Shown: in pieces, positions 12,501 through 26,200 of the stretch
How positions within the stretch are numbered: position 1 is the stretch's first letter
Layout of the letters: each line of letters begins with the position of its first letter
Origin: Gnetum montanum
Taxonomy: Eukaryota > Streptophyta > Gnetopsida > Gnetales > Gnetaceae
Reading direction: 5' to 3'
NCBI GenBank assembly: GCA_015680685.1
Contig: MNCI01036180.1
Span: forward strand, 62,001 to 126,000
Length of the DNA: 64,000 nucleotides
Position numbers and translations under genes: made by a program
Notes under the pieces: generated by a model
The model's database searches: none
Told to the model about the DNA's origin: nothing
What the model saw: only the letters and a program-made list of their open reading frames with translations

Positions 12501-13440
12501 GGCTACAAGCACTAATTATGGGACTAGTCTCCTCTAACTAAGGCCCTTCCTCACTTCTTACTTCTTCTCTAATAAGGAACAATGGTTGTTCTGTTGGAGC
12601 ACTCCTGTGTCTCAAGGGATGGATTGTTCTTAGAATGTCAATGTGAAGTCACTGAACATGGCTGGTTTTGGTCTGGAATACAAATGGATCCTATCAAGTC
12701 ATTTAACCACAAATTCTACAAGGAAGTTCATGTGACCATAATTAGGAACTCCAATCTACTCTCTCTCTCTCTCTTATCCATCTATGCTTTCTATGTCTCA
12801 CCGCATTACTAGTTTCATGTTTTGGTTCAATGCTCTAGTTTGATGTGTCAAGATTCTTAGTTAGTTTCTTCTAGGTTTTTGTACTTAATCTTCTATAACC
12901 ATTAATCATCCATGGAGCCTATAGACTCTTTGGTTTGAAGTTATGCAAGGGCAAAAAGACCTATGTGTGCTTTGGAAAGGACCCACTTGCATATATTTTG
13001 CTTGGGTTAGTTAAGTTCTTTAGCCTCAAACACTCTTACAATCAAATTCTTTTTGTTTATCCTATCAATGACATCCCATTGTATACATCTTCACAACAAT
13101 TTTTAGTGAATTCTTCTTTTTATTGTTGTGAATTCTTATACCCTCTTCAACTATTTTCTTGTGTTGAACTTTTTCGAATTTTCTAGACAACTTATCTACT
13201 TTATCCTATTTGTCAACCTTCTTGCTAACACTATCAAAGAAACGAATCTACCATAATCACAACTTAGCGGAGTGTAACTACCAGTGAGACAAGGCATCTA
13301 ACCAGTATGTGTTACACATTATATACTAATTTATGATTTTGTTGTGATTGTAGTGGGAAGCATGGATTGGAAGCGGAACTATCTTCACCAAGGATGATGT
13401 AGTAGTACCACTCAATGAGGATCATTCATGATCACTGGAT

Positions 13441-13445
<5 letters not shown>

Positions 13446-13502
<57 letters not shown>
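13446..13502. repeat. Microsatellite (CT)n
   Basis: About 28 uninterrupted CT repeats. They produce the Ser-Leu run of an otherwise meaningless 88-codon frame. Confidence 0.95.
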
Positions 13503-13508
<6 letters not shown>

Positions 13509-13753
13509 CTACTACCAAGAGGTGTTGGATCTTAATGTTATTTAGTGTGTTCACCTCTCTTATCATGAACACCCAATGTTGTAAAAATATTATAATTTCA
13601 TACACTTGGACACTCAGAGTCTATATGTTATTTTTATCTGAGTCAGTTTGTGTGAGAGGTAATAATCCCATACCTACCTAATATGTTGTGTTGTAAAGAG
13701 TTTGTTCCTCCTCTTCTTCACTTGAGGATGAGTTTTCATTTAGTCATGGGGTG

Positions 13754-14647
13754 TGATGAAACACGTTTATTGTTGGCTTCGACATCGAGTATGCAATGTT
13801 GGAGCCATGACGTTGTGTACACGATGTCGAGTATGTGACGTTAGAGCCATGACATTGTGTACATGATGTCAAGGCCTCAATCTGACATTGCATTTCTGAC
13901 GTCAGGGTATATTCCCAAAGTCTATAAATACCATGCCTAGGCTCCAGTTTTGAATCAGTTTTTAGTCATTTTTAGTTAGAGTAGCAAAGCTTTTGCAGTT
14001 TATTTTCCTCAAAGTTAGAATATTTTCTGAGTGCCCATAGAAGAATTCTAAAGTGTGTATGGTTCTTTGTTCGAGCATTAATGTACCTGAGCACAGCAGT
14101 GTAACAAGAATAAAATGAACTTTTTTGACAAACCTTGCAACACTAAGAATAGCTTAATATTTTCTTTAATGCATTTTACCTTCTTGCTCTTTATTTTAAT
14201 GCATTTGAATTAAGAAATTTATTTCTAATAGTTAATGAACACAAGCATGACCACTTTGAGCATTCATATAGTACTTGGTAAAATGTTTGGTAGCCCAGTA
14301 GTTCTATTTGTGCTCAAGATGTGTCCAAAAAAGTGGGGCGGTTACTTGTATTAGGCTAGCTAGGCAATAGAAATTAGTTTTTAGTCTACTCTACCCTTAT
14401 TTTTGTTGTAGGTGATTACATCCATAAAATATAAAACGACAAAACTTCATATACCTCAATTACACTTAGACCATACCCTTGAGCCTCACAAGTGTAGTTA
14501 GAAAGACAACGAGCGTTCTCAACATCGTTTCACTTCTTAGAGAAACTAGTGTATGAGATAACTATAGGTCCACAGAATTCAACCGAATTGTGTGTAACAC
14601 CTTAGTGATTCATATGGTTGGGCATAGGGGTACCTCACTACTCATCA
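13754..14647 (+). repeat. E1 3' LTR
   Basis: 894 bp, TGATGAAAC...TCATCA, preceded by a G-rich tract (CATGGGGTG) that fits a polypurine primer site. Followed by CTAGT, identical to the five bases before 1052. U3 has repeated GATGTC/GACGTT near-palindromes before a TATA box at about 13922. Confidence 0.85.
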
Positions 14648-14652
14648 CTAGT

Positions 14653-16163
14653 GTTATTGTGAACTTGATTTACTAAAGAGAAAAATTCTAAATTATGTTG
14701 TAAATGTTAGGTACATCCAACTTCTTTGAACTTGTTTCCTTTTGGAAAGGAAAATCAAATTGTTTTTATCTCTATATGTAAAAGATTCAGGGATAGTGCT
14801 ATCTTTAAGAAAAATAGATAAGATTTTTTTGGCATTGGTATTTTTTCTAAATTAAAGCCTATAAGTTAGCTTACAATAGTGAGTAAGGATTTCACCTTTT
14901 CGGGGTGAACAAATATGCCTATTATTATTGATCTCTATTGGTTGGATAAGTATTCAAATTTGTGTATAAATCCCTTGGATCTACTGAGACCACTTCCATC
15001 TTTATTTGAAGGGCATCCTTGATTGACCTAAAGCACAACCTCAAACCCATTATTGTAACTTGCTCTAGAAGATGTTTCCCAAGTTTTTCTTTTTGGTGGT
15101 GAGGCAAGAATGTTTCTTTCTTGAAAATATTTGTGTTTTATTTGCTATGGATTAAAAAAAACACCATTTTCTTCCCATGAAGTTTCTATTTTTATATATG
15201 ACACTAGGTTCTCATTCATGGTTAAATGCTTCAATCAAACAATTTCTCAATTCTATGTTTGAAACAACCATCTCTTCTTTTAGATAACACTGAATATGTT
15301 TCTTTTTAATGCATGCTATCATTTGTTTCCATCCTGTTTTGTTTTAACAATTTATGTTAAATGGTTAACTAAGGAAACAATCCTCTTCACAAACTACATA
15401 GTCAAGTATTCACTTTAACTACAAACAAATATAGAGCATCAGTTTGTTCAGCTTTTTATTCCTTGAACTTTGAATCTAACCATTATCTAATACATTTAAG
15501 TTATAATTTCAATGCTCATTAAGTCTCAAGTGCTATGCTTCTCAAATTTTAACATTGTATTCTGACTTTGTGTATATAACCTTCTTCCACACATGGTGAT
15601 GAGTAGAGAGTAATAAAATAAATTAAGGGTTTCAAAAACATCCTAATTTTGGATTGTAATCTTTCTTTCCATGTTGCTTGCTTTTCCATTAAAAGTGCAA
15701 ACTATCTAATCTATTTTACTTTTACCAATCCTTGTCCCTTTTAAGTCTACAGACCCCCAAGACATATAGTCAAATTAAAACTTTATAACTCAATATTGTC
15801 CACCATAATCGATCTCATAACTTGGACTTATCAAATTAAGGGGTATTAAAACCTTATAATAATTGTAATGTAGTTACACTTCAAGATATATAGTCCAATC
15901 TGTATAACTCAGTATTGTTATGGGTTCGATTCTAGTGGTAAGACTTTTGATTTGTTCATCAAATAGCATACATATGTTGAGCCATGATTATTAGTTAATG
16001 AATGAGATTAATTGACATAGAAAACTCCCACCATTAACAAATGGGAGGTTATGAAGTAATGTGCCGAAAAAGATAATCAAAGGTAAAAGAAACAAATGGT
16101 GATTGTAACCATATTTGTGTGCAAACATTCATAAAACTTTATGTCATTTAAAACAAGAATGTA
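14653..16163. other. Spacer between E1 and the TNL gene
   Basis: AT-rich, no coding frame recognised. Contains SINE-like copies at 15740-15960. The final 200 bases are the 3' flank of the TNL gene, which is read leftward and stops at 16164. Confidence 0.6.
15740..15960 (-). repeat. SINE-like repeat, two partial copies
   Basis: On the minus strand both copies share a CAATATTGAGTTATA block and a tail like CTATATGTCTTGGGG. The same blocks recur at 31015-31125 and 36365-36480. The best copy (31.1 kb) has GGTTTGATTCC, a good match to the pol III B box, so tRNA origin is likely. Confidence 0.5.
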
Positions 16164-17203
16164 TCAATGATGACGGAAGGCCATAAAATATTTATACTTC
16201 ACCTTATCTAGCACCAAGAGTTTCATCCTACGCATGGTTTGTGATGAATGAAAGTCTCGGCCTTGAAGCAGAGTGTTTAGAAGAGGAGGAATTTCTTCTT
16301 CGGTTATTGGAATAATTTGTTGCAATTTTCTCGAAGAAACCACTTCACCTTTCACTAATATGGAGATTGACATTTCATACNTCTTCGAGAAAATTGCAAC
16401 AAATTATTCCAATAACCGAAGAAGAAATTCCTCNGTATACAAGTGTTGCCGTGATGAGAGATCTTGGTTATTTGACAACCTGCAATGTCAAGTGCTGAAA
16501 ATTCATAAATGTGTAGCTGAGAAGGCAGTTGAGTCCATGCACAAGAAATCAAGCGTTGTTTCCTGAATTCAGAATAAAAGATGTTGCAGATCTCTTTTGC
16601 CAGGTATTCTTTTCTGCAACCCAAATAAACTATCCATCCATCTTTTACAAGTGCTTTGCAGCTTGTACCGTGACAACTGCTCATGTCACGACCATCTCTA
16701 TGCACAGAAATAATTTCTCGCCCCAACCACGGTTTAAGTCGACCCTTTTCTATGTTAACGAAGATGTCATCATCACAACTTTTAATGTCCCCTTCCACGC
16801 CAAAGGGTAATACAGCCAAGTGGATTTCTTCCCCACAATCAAAACGCTCAAAATCGCACCCTGCACCGTGCATTCCATCATAATAACGACGTTCATAATA
16901 ACGACGTTTGTAATAATCAGTTGAGAAGTGAAACTCGGTTCGAGGCGGGGGAACATGTCTGGGAAGGTCAGCGGTGTAAACGGATGAGGTAAGACACAGC
17001 ACCACCACGTGTGGAATAAATGGGAGGGCAAGGAAATGTCCACCGTGGATATGTTTAGGCGGTAGTTTATGAAAGAAGCAGCACATATCTTGGCAGCCAA
17101 TCAAATCTTTGATTTTTTGTTCCATTACTAAACTCAAAGCTGGCATCATTTTCACATTTAATATTCTACCGCCGTTTGCATTTAACAACGACTCCAGCAC
17201 TTC
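16164..17203 (-). CDS. TNL exon 6: C-terminal post-LRR domain
   Basis: Acceptor GAACTCAG, then EVLESLLNANGG. The domain contains EEIHLAVLPFGVEGDIK and other aromatic/charged blocks of the beta-rich post-LRR region that many TNLs carry. I cannot assign individual functions. The frame is interrupted by the N-flanked insert at 16381-16434. If the inverted 52-mer and one N are set aside, a single unknown base completes a codon and the frame runs on through SISILVKGEVVSSRKLQQI to the stop at 16164-16166. The exon then totals 987 bases, a multiple of three. Confidence 0.75.
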
Positions 17204-20200
17204 CTGAGTTCAAGATAAATAAGCACGACAATTGGGATAATAATTAATAAACAGCATATGTACTAAATGCAAGCATAGCAATTACAAATAGAAGTGCATA
17301 AGATGCAGAGTTAATTTTAATAATACAAGTCTATACTTATTACCTCGGTATCCTCCTCGTCCTCCTCGTCGTTGGATAATAGGTTGAAAAGGTCAGGCAT
17401 ACTTTTTACCTCGTCCTCCTCGTCCTCCTCGTGGTGTGACAGCTGCCGATCATGTAACCCGGTGATATGGACCCGACGCAGGTGGTTGAAATGCCCTGGG
17501 CCTTCCATTATTTTTCTCAGGTTCAAACACCCCTTAATATCTAGAATCTCGAGTCTGGAAAGGTGTGAAAGCCCAACAATTCTGCTGAGGTTAACACAGG
17601 TATATACCCGAAGCTCCCTAAGACTAAACAATGCCTGCGTATGGATTACTTCCATCATCCAGCAATCTGCCACCCATAACTCTTTTAGTCGAGAAAGAGT
17701 CCCTATGCAAGACGGCAATTCTTTCAAAGCAAGGCAAGAATGAATTCGTAGGTATCTTAGATTTTGTAAGTTACCAATGGAATCCACCTCTTTTAAATTC
17801 AAGCACCAGTTCAAGGAAAGGCTTTGTAGAAATGAAAGACCGCCTATGGGTAACTTTGGGAGATTGTAACAACAATCGAGCTCCAGTGTCACCAGATTAC
17901 GAAGATGACATAGGGCAAGCTCCTTTACATTCCACAAGCCTCGAACATGCAGCGAACGGATTTCATCGGCAGAGTTGATCACATGATTGGCTATTAATTC
18001 AAAATCACTTAATTGAGGTGCACATCTATTATTATTATTAGCTGCTGCTAAAAGCAAACCGGCAGTGTATTTTTGTTGCTTAATTTGAATGGGTTGGACA
18101 AAGTTGCACAGATCCGTGCTACCAAACAAGGAATGTGCAACCTCCATAGCATCTTCCTCGTCAACCTCAAGCTCAAGCCCCGACGACGGAAAACGAATCC
18201 CTTGGAACTGCTTTGGTGACAATCCTATTTTATGACACTGCACCTTTAGATAAACTAAGTTTGTCCAGCATCGAAATGATTGTGGTAGCCCTTCCAAAGC
18301 ACGGCACTTATGGATGTCCAAGGATTGTAATTGCACCAGTTTCCTGAATGACTCTGGCAACGACAGCATTGCGGGACAGCTGTAAATGCGCAGTGTACTT
18401 AAGCTTCAGATTCCCAAGTGACTCGGGCAACGACACCATTGCGTCACAACTGTTAATGCGCAGTGTACTTAACCTTCTCAGATCCCCAAGTGACTCGGGC
18501 AACAACACCATTGCGGGACAGCTGTAAATGGCTAGTGTACTTAAGCTTCTCAGATTCCCAAGTGACTCGGGCAACGACACCATTGCGTCACAACTGTTAA
18601 TGCCCAGTGTACTTAACCTTCTCAGATCCCCAAGTGACTCGGGCAATGACACCATTGCTGGACAGCTGAAAATGAACAGGCTGTGTAACCCTGTCAGACC
18701 TCCAAAAGTCTCTGGCAAGCGTTCCAATGCACGGCATTGGTGAAATTCGAGATGTTTCAACCCTTGTAACTGTCCAAAGCTATCCGGAATGATCTTCAAA
18801 GATGTGCATTTATGCAGATTCATACGAGTCAACTGTCTGAGCTTTCCCATCGATTCTGGAAGACTCTGAAGTTTTGTGCAATTCTGTACAATAAGTTCTC
18901 TCAATTTTGATGGTGCCTCCTGTCCGGTATTAGATTTTTGTCAGCATTAGATTTTTGTCAGCATGGAATACCACATACAGGGTTATTTTGTTAGAAAGAA
19001 ATAACCAAAAATTTTGTTTTGGATTTTGACCTGAAATATAGTTAAAATTAAATTATGGTTTGGAGGCCTAGAAAAGTATAACCAACACACTTCTAACGTT
19101 TTTTATTCTTAGTTATTATAAAATTGCTTTTAACTAATCATTCCTAAACAAATAAATACCTTTAAAGTTATTTTGTTTTACTTGCTAAATGTTAATTACA
19201 ATTAACTTAAAATAGTTGAAATTATCCATGTTATATAATACAAATAGTTTAGGATTGACCTAGGTAGATGGTCCAATTTGCAATACGAGAGAAAACCTAT
19301 GGCATATATAATTCAAAGAGCAATTGAAAATGAGCACCACATATTCCTAGGATACCTTGTTTTAAAGGAAAGTTGCAACAAATTGTAAATTATAGTTAAT
19401 AATTTAATTAACCTTTTTGCAATGGCACCAAGAAAACTTGGTAACCTTATTCAAGAAGTGTTTGCTACTCATCCTATGTTAATGTCAATTCTTGAGTGTT
19501 ACATAATATAGTTTTTTAATAAATTTAATATTTTTCATAATGCTAAAACATCAGAAATTGAAGACTCAAAAAAACCATTTGGAGGTTTGACTATTTTGGT
19601 GTCAAATTATCTTCATCAAGAAGTTCAAATACAAAAGATAGAATATATTCACCATGTTTGATTAAAAATACTACAACAAAAAATCTTTTTTATTTTTAGC
19701 TTTTTGGTACTTTGTATTATTGCACAATGCTGTTTAATTTTTAGCTTCAAGACAAAATTTTAAAAGTTCAATGCATTTTTATTTTGTTATAAGTTGATGG
19801 ATGGATGCATATTATTTTAGCCCTAATTCATCTTTATTTTCTCTATTTTATTTCTTTTCTACCATGAGGAATGACTTTTCAATGATCCTGAGTATGACCC
19901 CAATTGTTCTATACAAATTCAAAGGCCATACATGGATATAATGATTAGTCTTTCTGCAATAAAGTATTGATTATGAATTTTCTCCAACAATATCCATTGT
20001 TACCAAACTAGTTTTTGATATTAATTCATCAATTTAAGTCAACATTTTCATCATCAATTATTATTATTATCAACAATTTTAATAGATTTCAATTTAGATC
20101 AAGATTTGCATCTTAACTTTTAGAATTTCATCACAATGAAGATCAAAAGTCATCATCTTCTTCTTCATTCAATTCCTATAAAAAATCAAAGTTAATTTGT

Positions 20201-23200
20201 TCACGCTACCACCTCAGTATCATTTACACCTCTAGGCAATGTTGATAGTCAAGGTTTTTTAGTCCATCACAACCACACACAACTCATGGTATCTTCAATC
20301 AACAAGACCATAACTCATGGTTAGCTTGTAGTTAGCTCAAAAAATAAGGTAAAAACACGATGACTTTGGGCCAATTGTGCTAAGCCACCACTACTTGTGG
20401 TCCACTCATAAAATCCTCAAAACTTTATATATCTTTGTTTCTTACAAACAGTGACTCATGGTCATCTTGTGGTTAACAAACTACAACTTGTGGTAAATCA
20501 AAAATTCATTTTTATACCAAAAATTTTCAAAATTTCAAACTTCACACATGTCATAAAAAAAACCTACACTTTACACCTAGAGAATGTTGTTTATGCACTA
20601 GAAGGTTTATCATGGGATTTTATCAAAGAGGGAAATTTTATCTATGAGGGAATTTTAATTCTATAATGAGTTTTGATTAATTCTATGAGGGGATTTATCT
20701 ATGACAACAATAAATATCCAAAATTAGATGGCTTCACTTTTGTAGGATGGCAATTGAGTATTGATTTTCTTCTTTGTAGCCCAAAGAATGTTGGCACCAT
20801 TAAATGTTTTGAAGTAGGCAGAAAAAAGTAATTAAATCTTATCATCAACATTTATACTTCATGTTATTAATAAATAGACAACATATTAGATATTCCAAAA
20901 GGTAAAATCACTTCAAAACAACTACAAAAATGAAGGAATATTTCCAAAATGAAATTTAGAAGATTTGAAATCCAAATGTGAGTCTTACAAAAACTCTAAT
21001 CACAGGTTCCCATAGTATTTTCAAAGCCTAAAATGCAAACAATCAGCAATGGTTTAATGAAGAATGTAAAACAGCTATAATCTTATTGAAGACTCAAAAA
21101 TTACCAAAGAATATCAAGTCATAAACATTTGATTTGAAACAAAGATAAACTAGATTTTTTATAAATGATAAAAAAGAAATGAAATGTATTTTATATTTAA
21201 TTTTGTAGATTTTTTGGATGTAAGAAGATTCAAATGTTTTCTTATTTTACAGATTTTTGGTATCCCAATATATTAAATGATGTGGGTTGCCCAAATGAGA
21301 AAAACTAAATTTTTTCTAATTTTCTAGTTGCAATGTCTTCTCTATTTGGATAAGTTTTGGGCTAATTTTAGGCTTGTTGGAAAGCTTGTTCTACAATCTA
21401 TAAACCTATAAAATTTCAAATCAAATGAAAGTTATTTGATGATTCAAATCTATCCCAAGAAGGGGGACTTAAATAAAATTGTTCAACATCTAGAATAGAA
21501 CTTGATGATTTGCACAATGAATATTTTTGCAATCAAAGAGAGTTATAGACTTAGTAAATACTTGATACAAAGCTCTTTCAACAATCTACCTACCTAAAAA
21601 ATTTGGAATTGATTTGAGTTGCTTTGATGGTTGACATATATTGCATAAGAGTAGTCCCAAATGTGATTATTCAACTTAGATTCATGAATTGGTGGATATG
21701 ATGAATTAATGATGGATGATGAAAGTTATTAGAGTGGAAAACTTCATAACATAACTATTTTATTACTGTAGCATCAAATTGCCTTAATGACATCAATTCC
21801 TTCACTTACAAACATGACTTGCCCACATATTTATAGCTAATTCATGGGGCCATAATAGAATATGATGGGACAAGCCAATTTTATGAAAAATTGGGCTAGA
21901 AATTTAAGAGATGTGAGAGGTTGGGTTCATTCTCTTTTTACATCCTCTCATCAATATTTTAATAAAATAAAAATCAGTATGTCTTTTTTCTTGATGTGAT
22001 GACAAAGTGCAAATTCAACCTTTTTTTCTCTCTAGATACATGGGACATGGCACACTATCTCTAAGACTTGCTTCTTTAGTGTAGAATGCATGATTTTTGT
22101 TATCTTATTGTCTTGATTCTTGAATCTTCTTGATGCCTATACCATGATAGAGGTACTCATTTTTGTAATTTAAAATAGATTTAGCCAATAAATCTACGAG
22201 TTGATTATGGGTTTGCACATGTTCAGGTTTGATGATTCCCTCCTTCATTTCTTGTTTGATGAATTAATACTTCATGTTTATGTGCTTTGATTTCTTATGT
22301 AGCACATGTCCGTTTAATAATTGGATGGCTACTATGTTATTACAAAATAATTTAATTGGAAGAATAACTTGAAATCCTATATGCACTTTACATTTATGTT
22401 ATTAGCACAGCAATTCATTTTGATCAATTAAGCAAATCATTAAATTACACAAGCACAACCACTTCAATCATGCGTGTAATGCTTGGTAACCCAATAACGA
22501 TAGCATTTGGTAATCCAGCAGTGTTGCACTGGTTCAGGATGTGTACAGCAAGTGGGAATGGATGCTGGTGTTAGGATTAGTTAGAACTTAGTTAATGAGT
22601 AATTAAGTTAAATTAGTTACTTAGTTACCTCTCTCCTTCCCTACTAGCGTAGGACATAAAACCATAAAAGCTATAAAAATGATTCGGAAACAAACAATGA
22701 TAGTGGATGTGAGATATGTGAATATGACCATCCTAAGGGATGTTGCCCTATAATCTCACATCTGTAGGAGTCTGGGGTGTATGCACTCAACCCATGATTA
22801 AACAAAAGGCAAACACCTCGAAGGTTACCTTATCCTTAAGGTAACCCAAGGCTATTCCACCAACCCTTAACATATTATCCCACTGGAACTCCACCACAAC
22901 CGATTGAGCAATATCAACAATGGCAGCACCCACAATCATGGGGAATGCCACCACCAAGGCAATAGTATCCTTACCGGCAACCTGACCCATATGGATATTA
23001 TGTACAACAGCCAATCTCCCCATGTGACTCTACTGGTCACGTCACTCCTCGACCTTACTACCAAGCCCATGAGTATTATGGGACTCCCTCTTCTAGAGGC
23101 AATATTCCACAAGCATATTATCCTTCTCATCTGGCCACATCTCTTCCACCAATAGCTCTACTACCACCTACTCCTACGATGCAAGGTGAAATCCCTACCC

Positions 23201-26200
23201 AACTACAGCAACATAATGCCATGAGGGCTATTAACTCTCAACCTACTATTGTTTCCAACAACCACATAAAGAAAAGACCTTTCTTTAGAACCAAAAAACT
23301 AATCAAACCCTTGCAATCACAAGCAGCTGATTCCTTAGACGCCTCAGTATCAATCAAAACTTCAGAGCCCCCTTCAACCCAATCGCCGCTCTCAATGCAT
23401 ATGATCATGCAAACACATGTCGTCACCGATTGGATCAAAGCTAGCCACCTTCCTAAGAAATTCTCTGATCTTAGAAGTCCTCAGATATACTTACAAATTG
23501 CTGAAAATGCACCATGCAAGGCTCTTTTGGATTTAGGTTCTGGTGTCATCTTGATTTCTCAAGAAATGTACAAGGTGTAGAACCTACCTCCATTGAAAAA
23601 GAGAAACATCTATCTAGAGTTGGCTGACCAGTCCATCATTGTCCCATTGGGACTAGTGGAAGACATTGTTACCACTATTTGTGGGTGGTCGTACCTAGCT
23701 GAATTCCTAGTGATTTAGGTAAACAACTGTAAGGGGGACTTCCCAATCATAATGGGAAGAGCATGGCTAAGCACCATTGATGCACAGCTAGGAATCCACG
23801 ATCTTTCCCTAGAAATATCAAAGGAAAATACATTCAGAAAGATCGAGAAGAAAAAAGTTCCATGCATCGCATATAGTAACACAAGGTGTAATTGCGTGCA
23901 GAGGTCATGGTTTGTGCAAAGTTTAGCATTGCCTACATGCAGTCAATGTGCACAAGTGATTAACATACAAAGATGCCTATATGTAGCAGCCACACAACAG
24001 GAAGACACCCAGTGGTTGATAGCTAATTAAGAAAGTAGTTCACTCATATGCATGGAACCAAGTAAGGGTTTGACTTGTGCTTACATCAATAGCATAGACG
24101 CATTAGAGCAAGTCCACTGCCAACTTCCAAGTCTTAACCTTGAAAATATCAACTGGGGGAAGTTGGAAATCTCTAAGAAATTTAAGTAGGAGCCCCTCGG
24201 GTTGAAACCATTACCCACTAGTATGGAATACACGTTCCTTAAAAATGGAAAACCAGTAATTTTCAATGCTAAGCTTGCTCCTCAATAGAAAGAAGAAAAT
24301 GCTGAAGGTAATAAATAAATGGTCGAAAGCCTTCACTTGTTCATATCCCAAATTAACTTGAATAGATCCTAGGATATGCTAACATAAAATTTACACTGAG
24401 CCCTCCATGAAGCCTCGAAGACAACCGTAGAGGCGATTGAACCCTAAGCTGAAGCAAGTAGTTAAGGAAGAAATCGAACAGCTTCTCAAGGCTAGGCTCA
24501 AATACCCCATTGCTAATAGCAAATGGGAGGCAAATGGAGGATGTGCATAAATTTTAGGCTACTAAATATGGCAACATTCAAACATCACTTTCCATTACCA
24601 TTTGTCAACCAAGTCTTAGACACCATCATAGGGCATCGCTATTACAGTTTTCTGGATGGATATAGCGGATATAACCAAATACAAATAGCCCCAGAAGACC
24701 AAGCCAAGACTACGTTCACCAATCCTTGGGGAGTGTTCACATATGAATAGATGTCATTTGGCTTGTGCAATGCCCCTACAACATTTCAATGACTAGTTCT
24801 AAGCATATTCCAACAGTAGATAGAGAATGGCGTGAAGGTCTTTATGAATGACTTCTCCACTTATGGAGCAAACTTTGATCAAGCCTTAGACTAGTTGGAG
24901 CAAGTGTTAAAAAGATGTGTAGAAACCAATTTGAGGCTCAACTCGTAGAAAAGCCATTTGATGATCCAAGAAGGCGTAGTACTAGGGCACAAAATCTCAC
25001 ATATAGGGATAGAAATAGACCTTGAGAAAATCAAAATTATCCAAGGAATTACCCATCAACCGGAAACTGTCAAAGATATTCGATCATTCCTTGGACATAG
25101 TGGCTACTATAGGAGATTTATTGAGAACTTTTCAAAGGTTTCCAAACCATTGGTGAAATTAATGAAAAAGGACATACATTTTGAGTGGACTAGGGAATGC
25201 GAATTAGCTTTCCAAACTCTGAAACAGAAGCTATTAGAAACACCCATTCTACAAGCTCCTAACTAGTCCAAACCATTCCATATCATGATTGACACATCCA
25301 ACTATGATTTAGGAGTTGTACTTACATAGTTAGATGACTAGAAGCATCCTTATTACATCCACTTTGCAAGTAGAAGTATTGTTGGCGCACAACTTAACTA
25401 CACTACCACAAAAAAAGAATTAATGGTTGTAGTGTTTGCACTAGAAAAGTTTAGACACTATGTATTGGTATATAAAGTATATATACATATAGATCATAAT
25501 GCAATCTGGTTCCTCATGAATAAGCCAATGGTAGCCCTCGTATCATACGATGGCTTGTAATCTTACAAGAGTTTGATTTAACGATGATTGATCATAAGGG
25601 CACCAAGAATGTAGTTGCTGATCATTTATCTTAGTTGTGATGGGACAACAAAGAGGATGAGTATCCAATTTTTGATCATTTCCCTGATGAATTCCTCTTT
25701 GCTGGTGTAGTAGATAATTAATCACCCATGGAGACAAATTGGTACAGTAACATTCTTACCTATTTCCTCACCCAACAAACACCACAAGAGTTAAACCTTA
25801 AGAAGAAACAATAGTTTCTTCACTGAGTCAAGTACTTTATGGAGATCAATGGGAAACTTTACAAAGTGTGTCCCAATGGCTTGGTTTCATGGTGTGTTCC
25901 CAATATAGATCAACTGTGAGTTCTCCAAGACACTCATGAGGGTCCTTGTGGGGGTCATTACACTAGGAGATGAAAAGCCATCAAGATCTTTCTTGCAGGA
26001 TATTATTGGCCTACATTATTTCGAGACGCCCATCATTTCGACCAATCTTATGAGCACTATCAACATGATGGGGGAATGACTGCTAGAATGGATGGTCTAC
26101 AACAATGGATTCAACTTTTAGAACCCTTTGACATTTGGGGAATTGATTTTATGGGGTCGATTACATCAATGTCCAATGAAAAAGCTTATATTATTGTTGC

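Larger units (their letters stand above)
12051..13753. other. E1 interior right of E2, no gene recognised
   Basis: Not the continuation of pol. Holds an 80-bp tandem repeat (12240-12500), a dinucleotide tract at 12429-12462 and a long CT tract (13446-13502). The last 100 bases match the pre-LTR end of E5 (a TTTGACTCGAGGACGAG-like block and a G-rich tract before TGATGA), so the true 3' end of E1 is present. A 76-codon frame at 12582 resembles nothing I know. Confidence 0.5.
1052..14647 (+). mobile_element. E1: Athila-like Ty3/gypsy element, mosaic, with nested element E2
   Basis: Two direct LTRs (1052-1916 and 13754-14647) begin TGATGAAAC and end TCATCA. They are flanked by a perfect 5-bp duplication CTAGT (1047-1051 and 14648-14652), so the outer borders are those of one integration event. 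The interior is not a normal element: after the primer site come a fragment of a third ORF, then the 3' half of another LTR (2450-2820), then the start of pol up to RT. RT is cut by E2 (3884-12050), and the rest of pol never resumes. Assignment to the Athila side of Ty3/gypsy rests on the pol linker and RT sequence and a tRNA-Asp-like primer site. All frames carry stops. Borders are secure; the order of events inside is inference. Confidence 0.85.

Noticed and set aside
12582-13186. Two plus-strand frames of 76 and 83 codons inside E1
   Set aside because: No domain or splice context, and atypical composition; likely chance frames.
13415-13681. 88-codon frame with a long Ser-Leu run
   Set aside because: The run is the translation of the (CT)n microsatellite; the rest has no domain.
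15930-15960. tRNA gene at a GGTTCGATTCT motif
   Set aside because: No cloverleaf or acceptor stem could be formed around it; it belongs to a repeat with tRNA-like parts.
16273-16883. Plus-strand frames over the last TNL exon
   Set aside because: Opposite-strand shadows; one also runs through the inverted artefact.
17372-18743. Plus-strand frames of 71-123 codons
   Set aside because: They lie opposite the LRR and Asp/Glu-rich parts of the TNL exon and are shadows of it.
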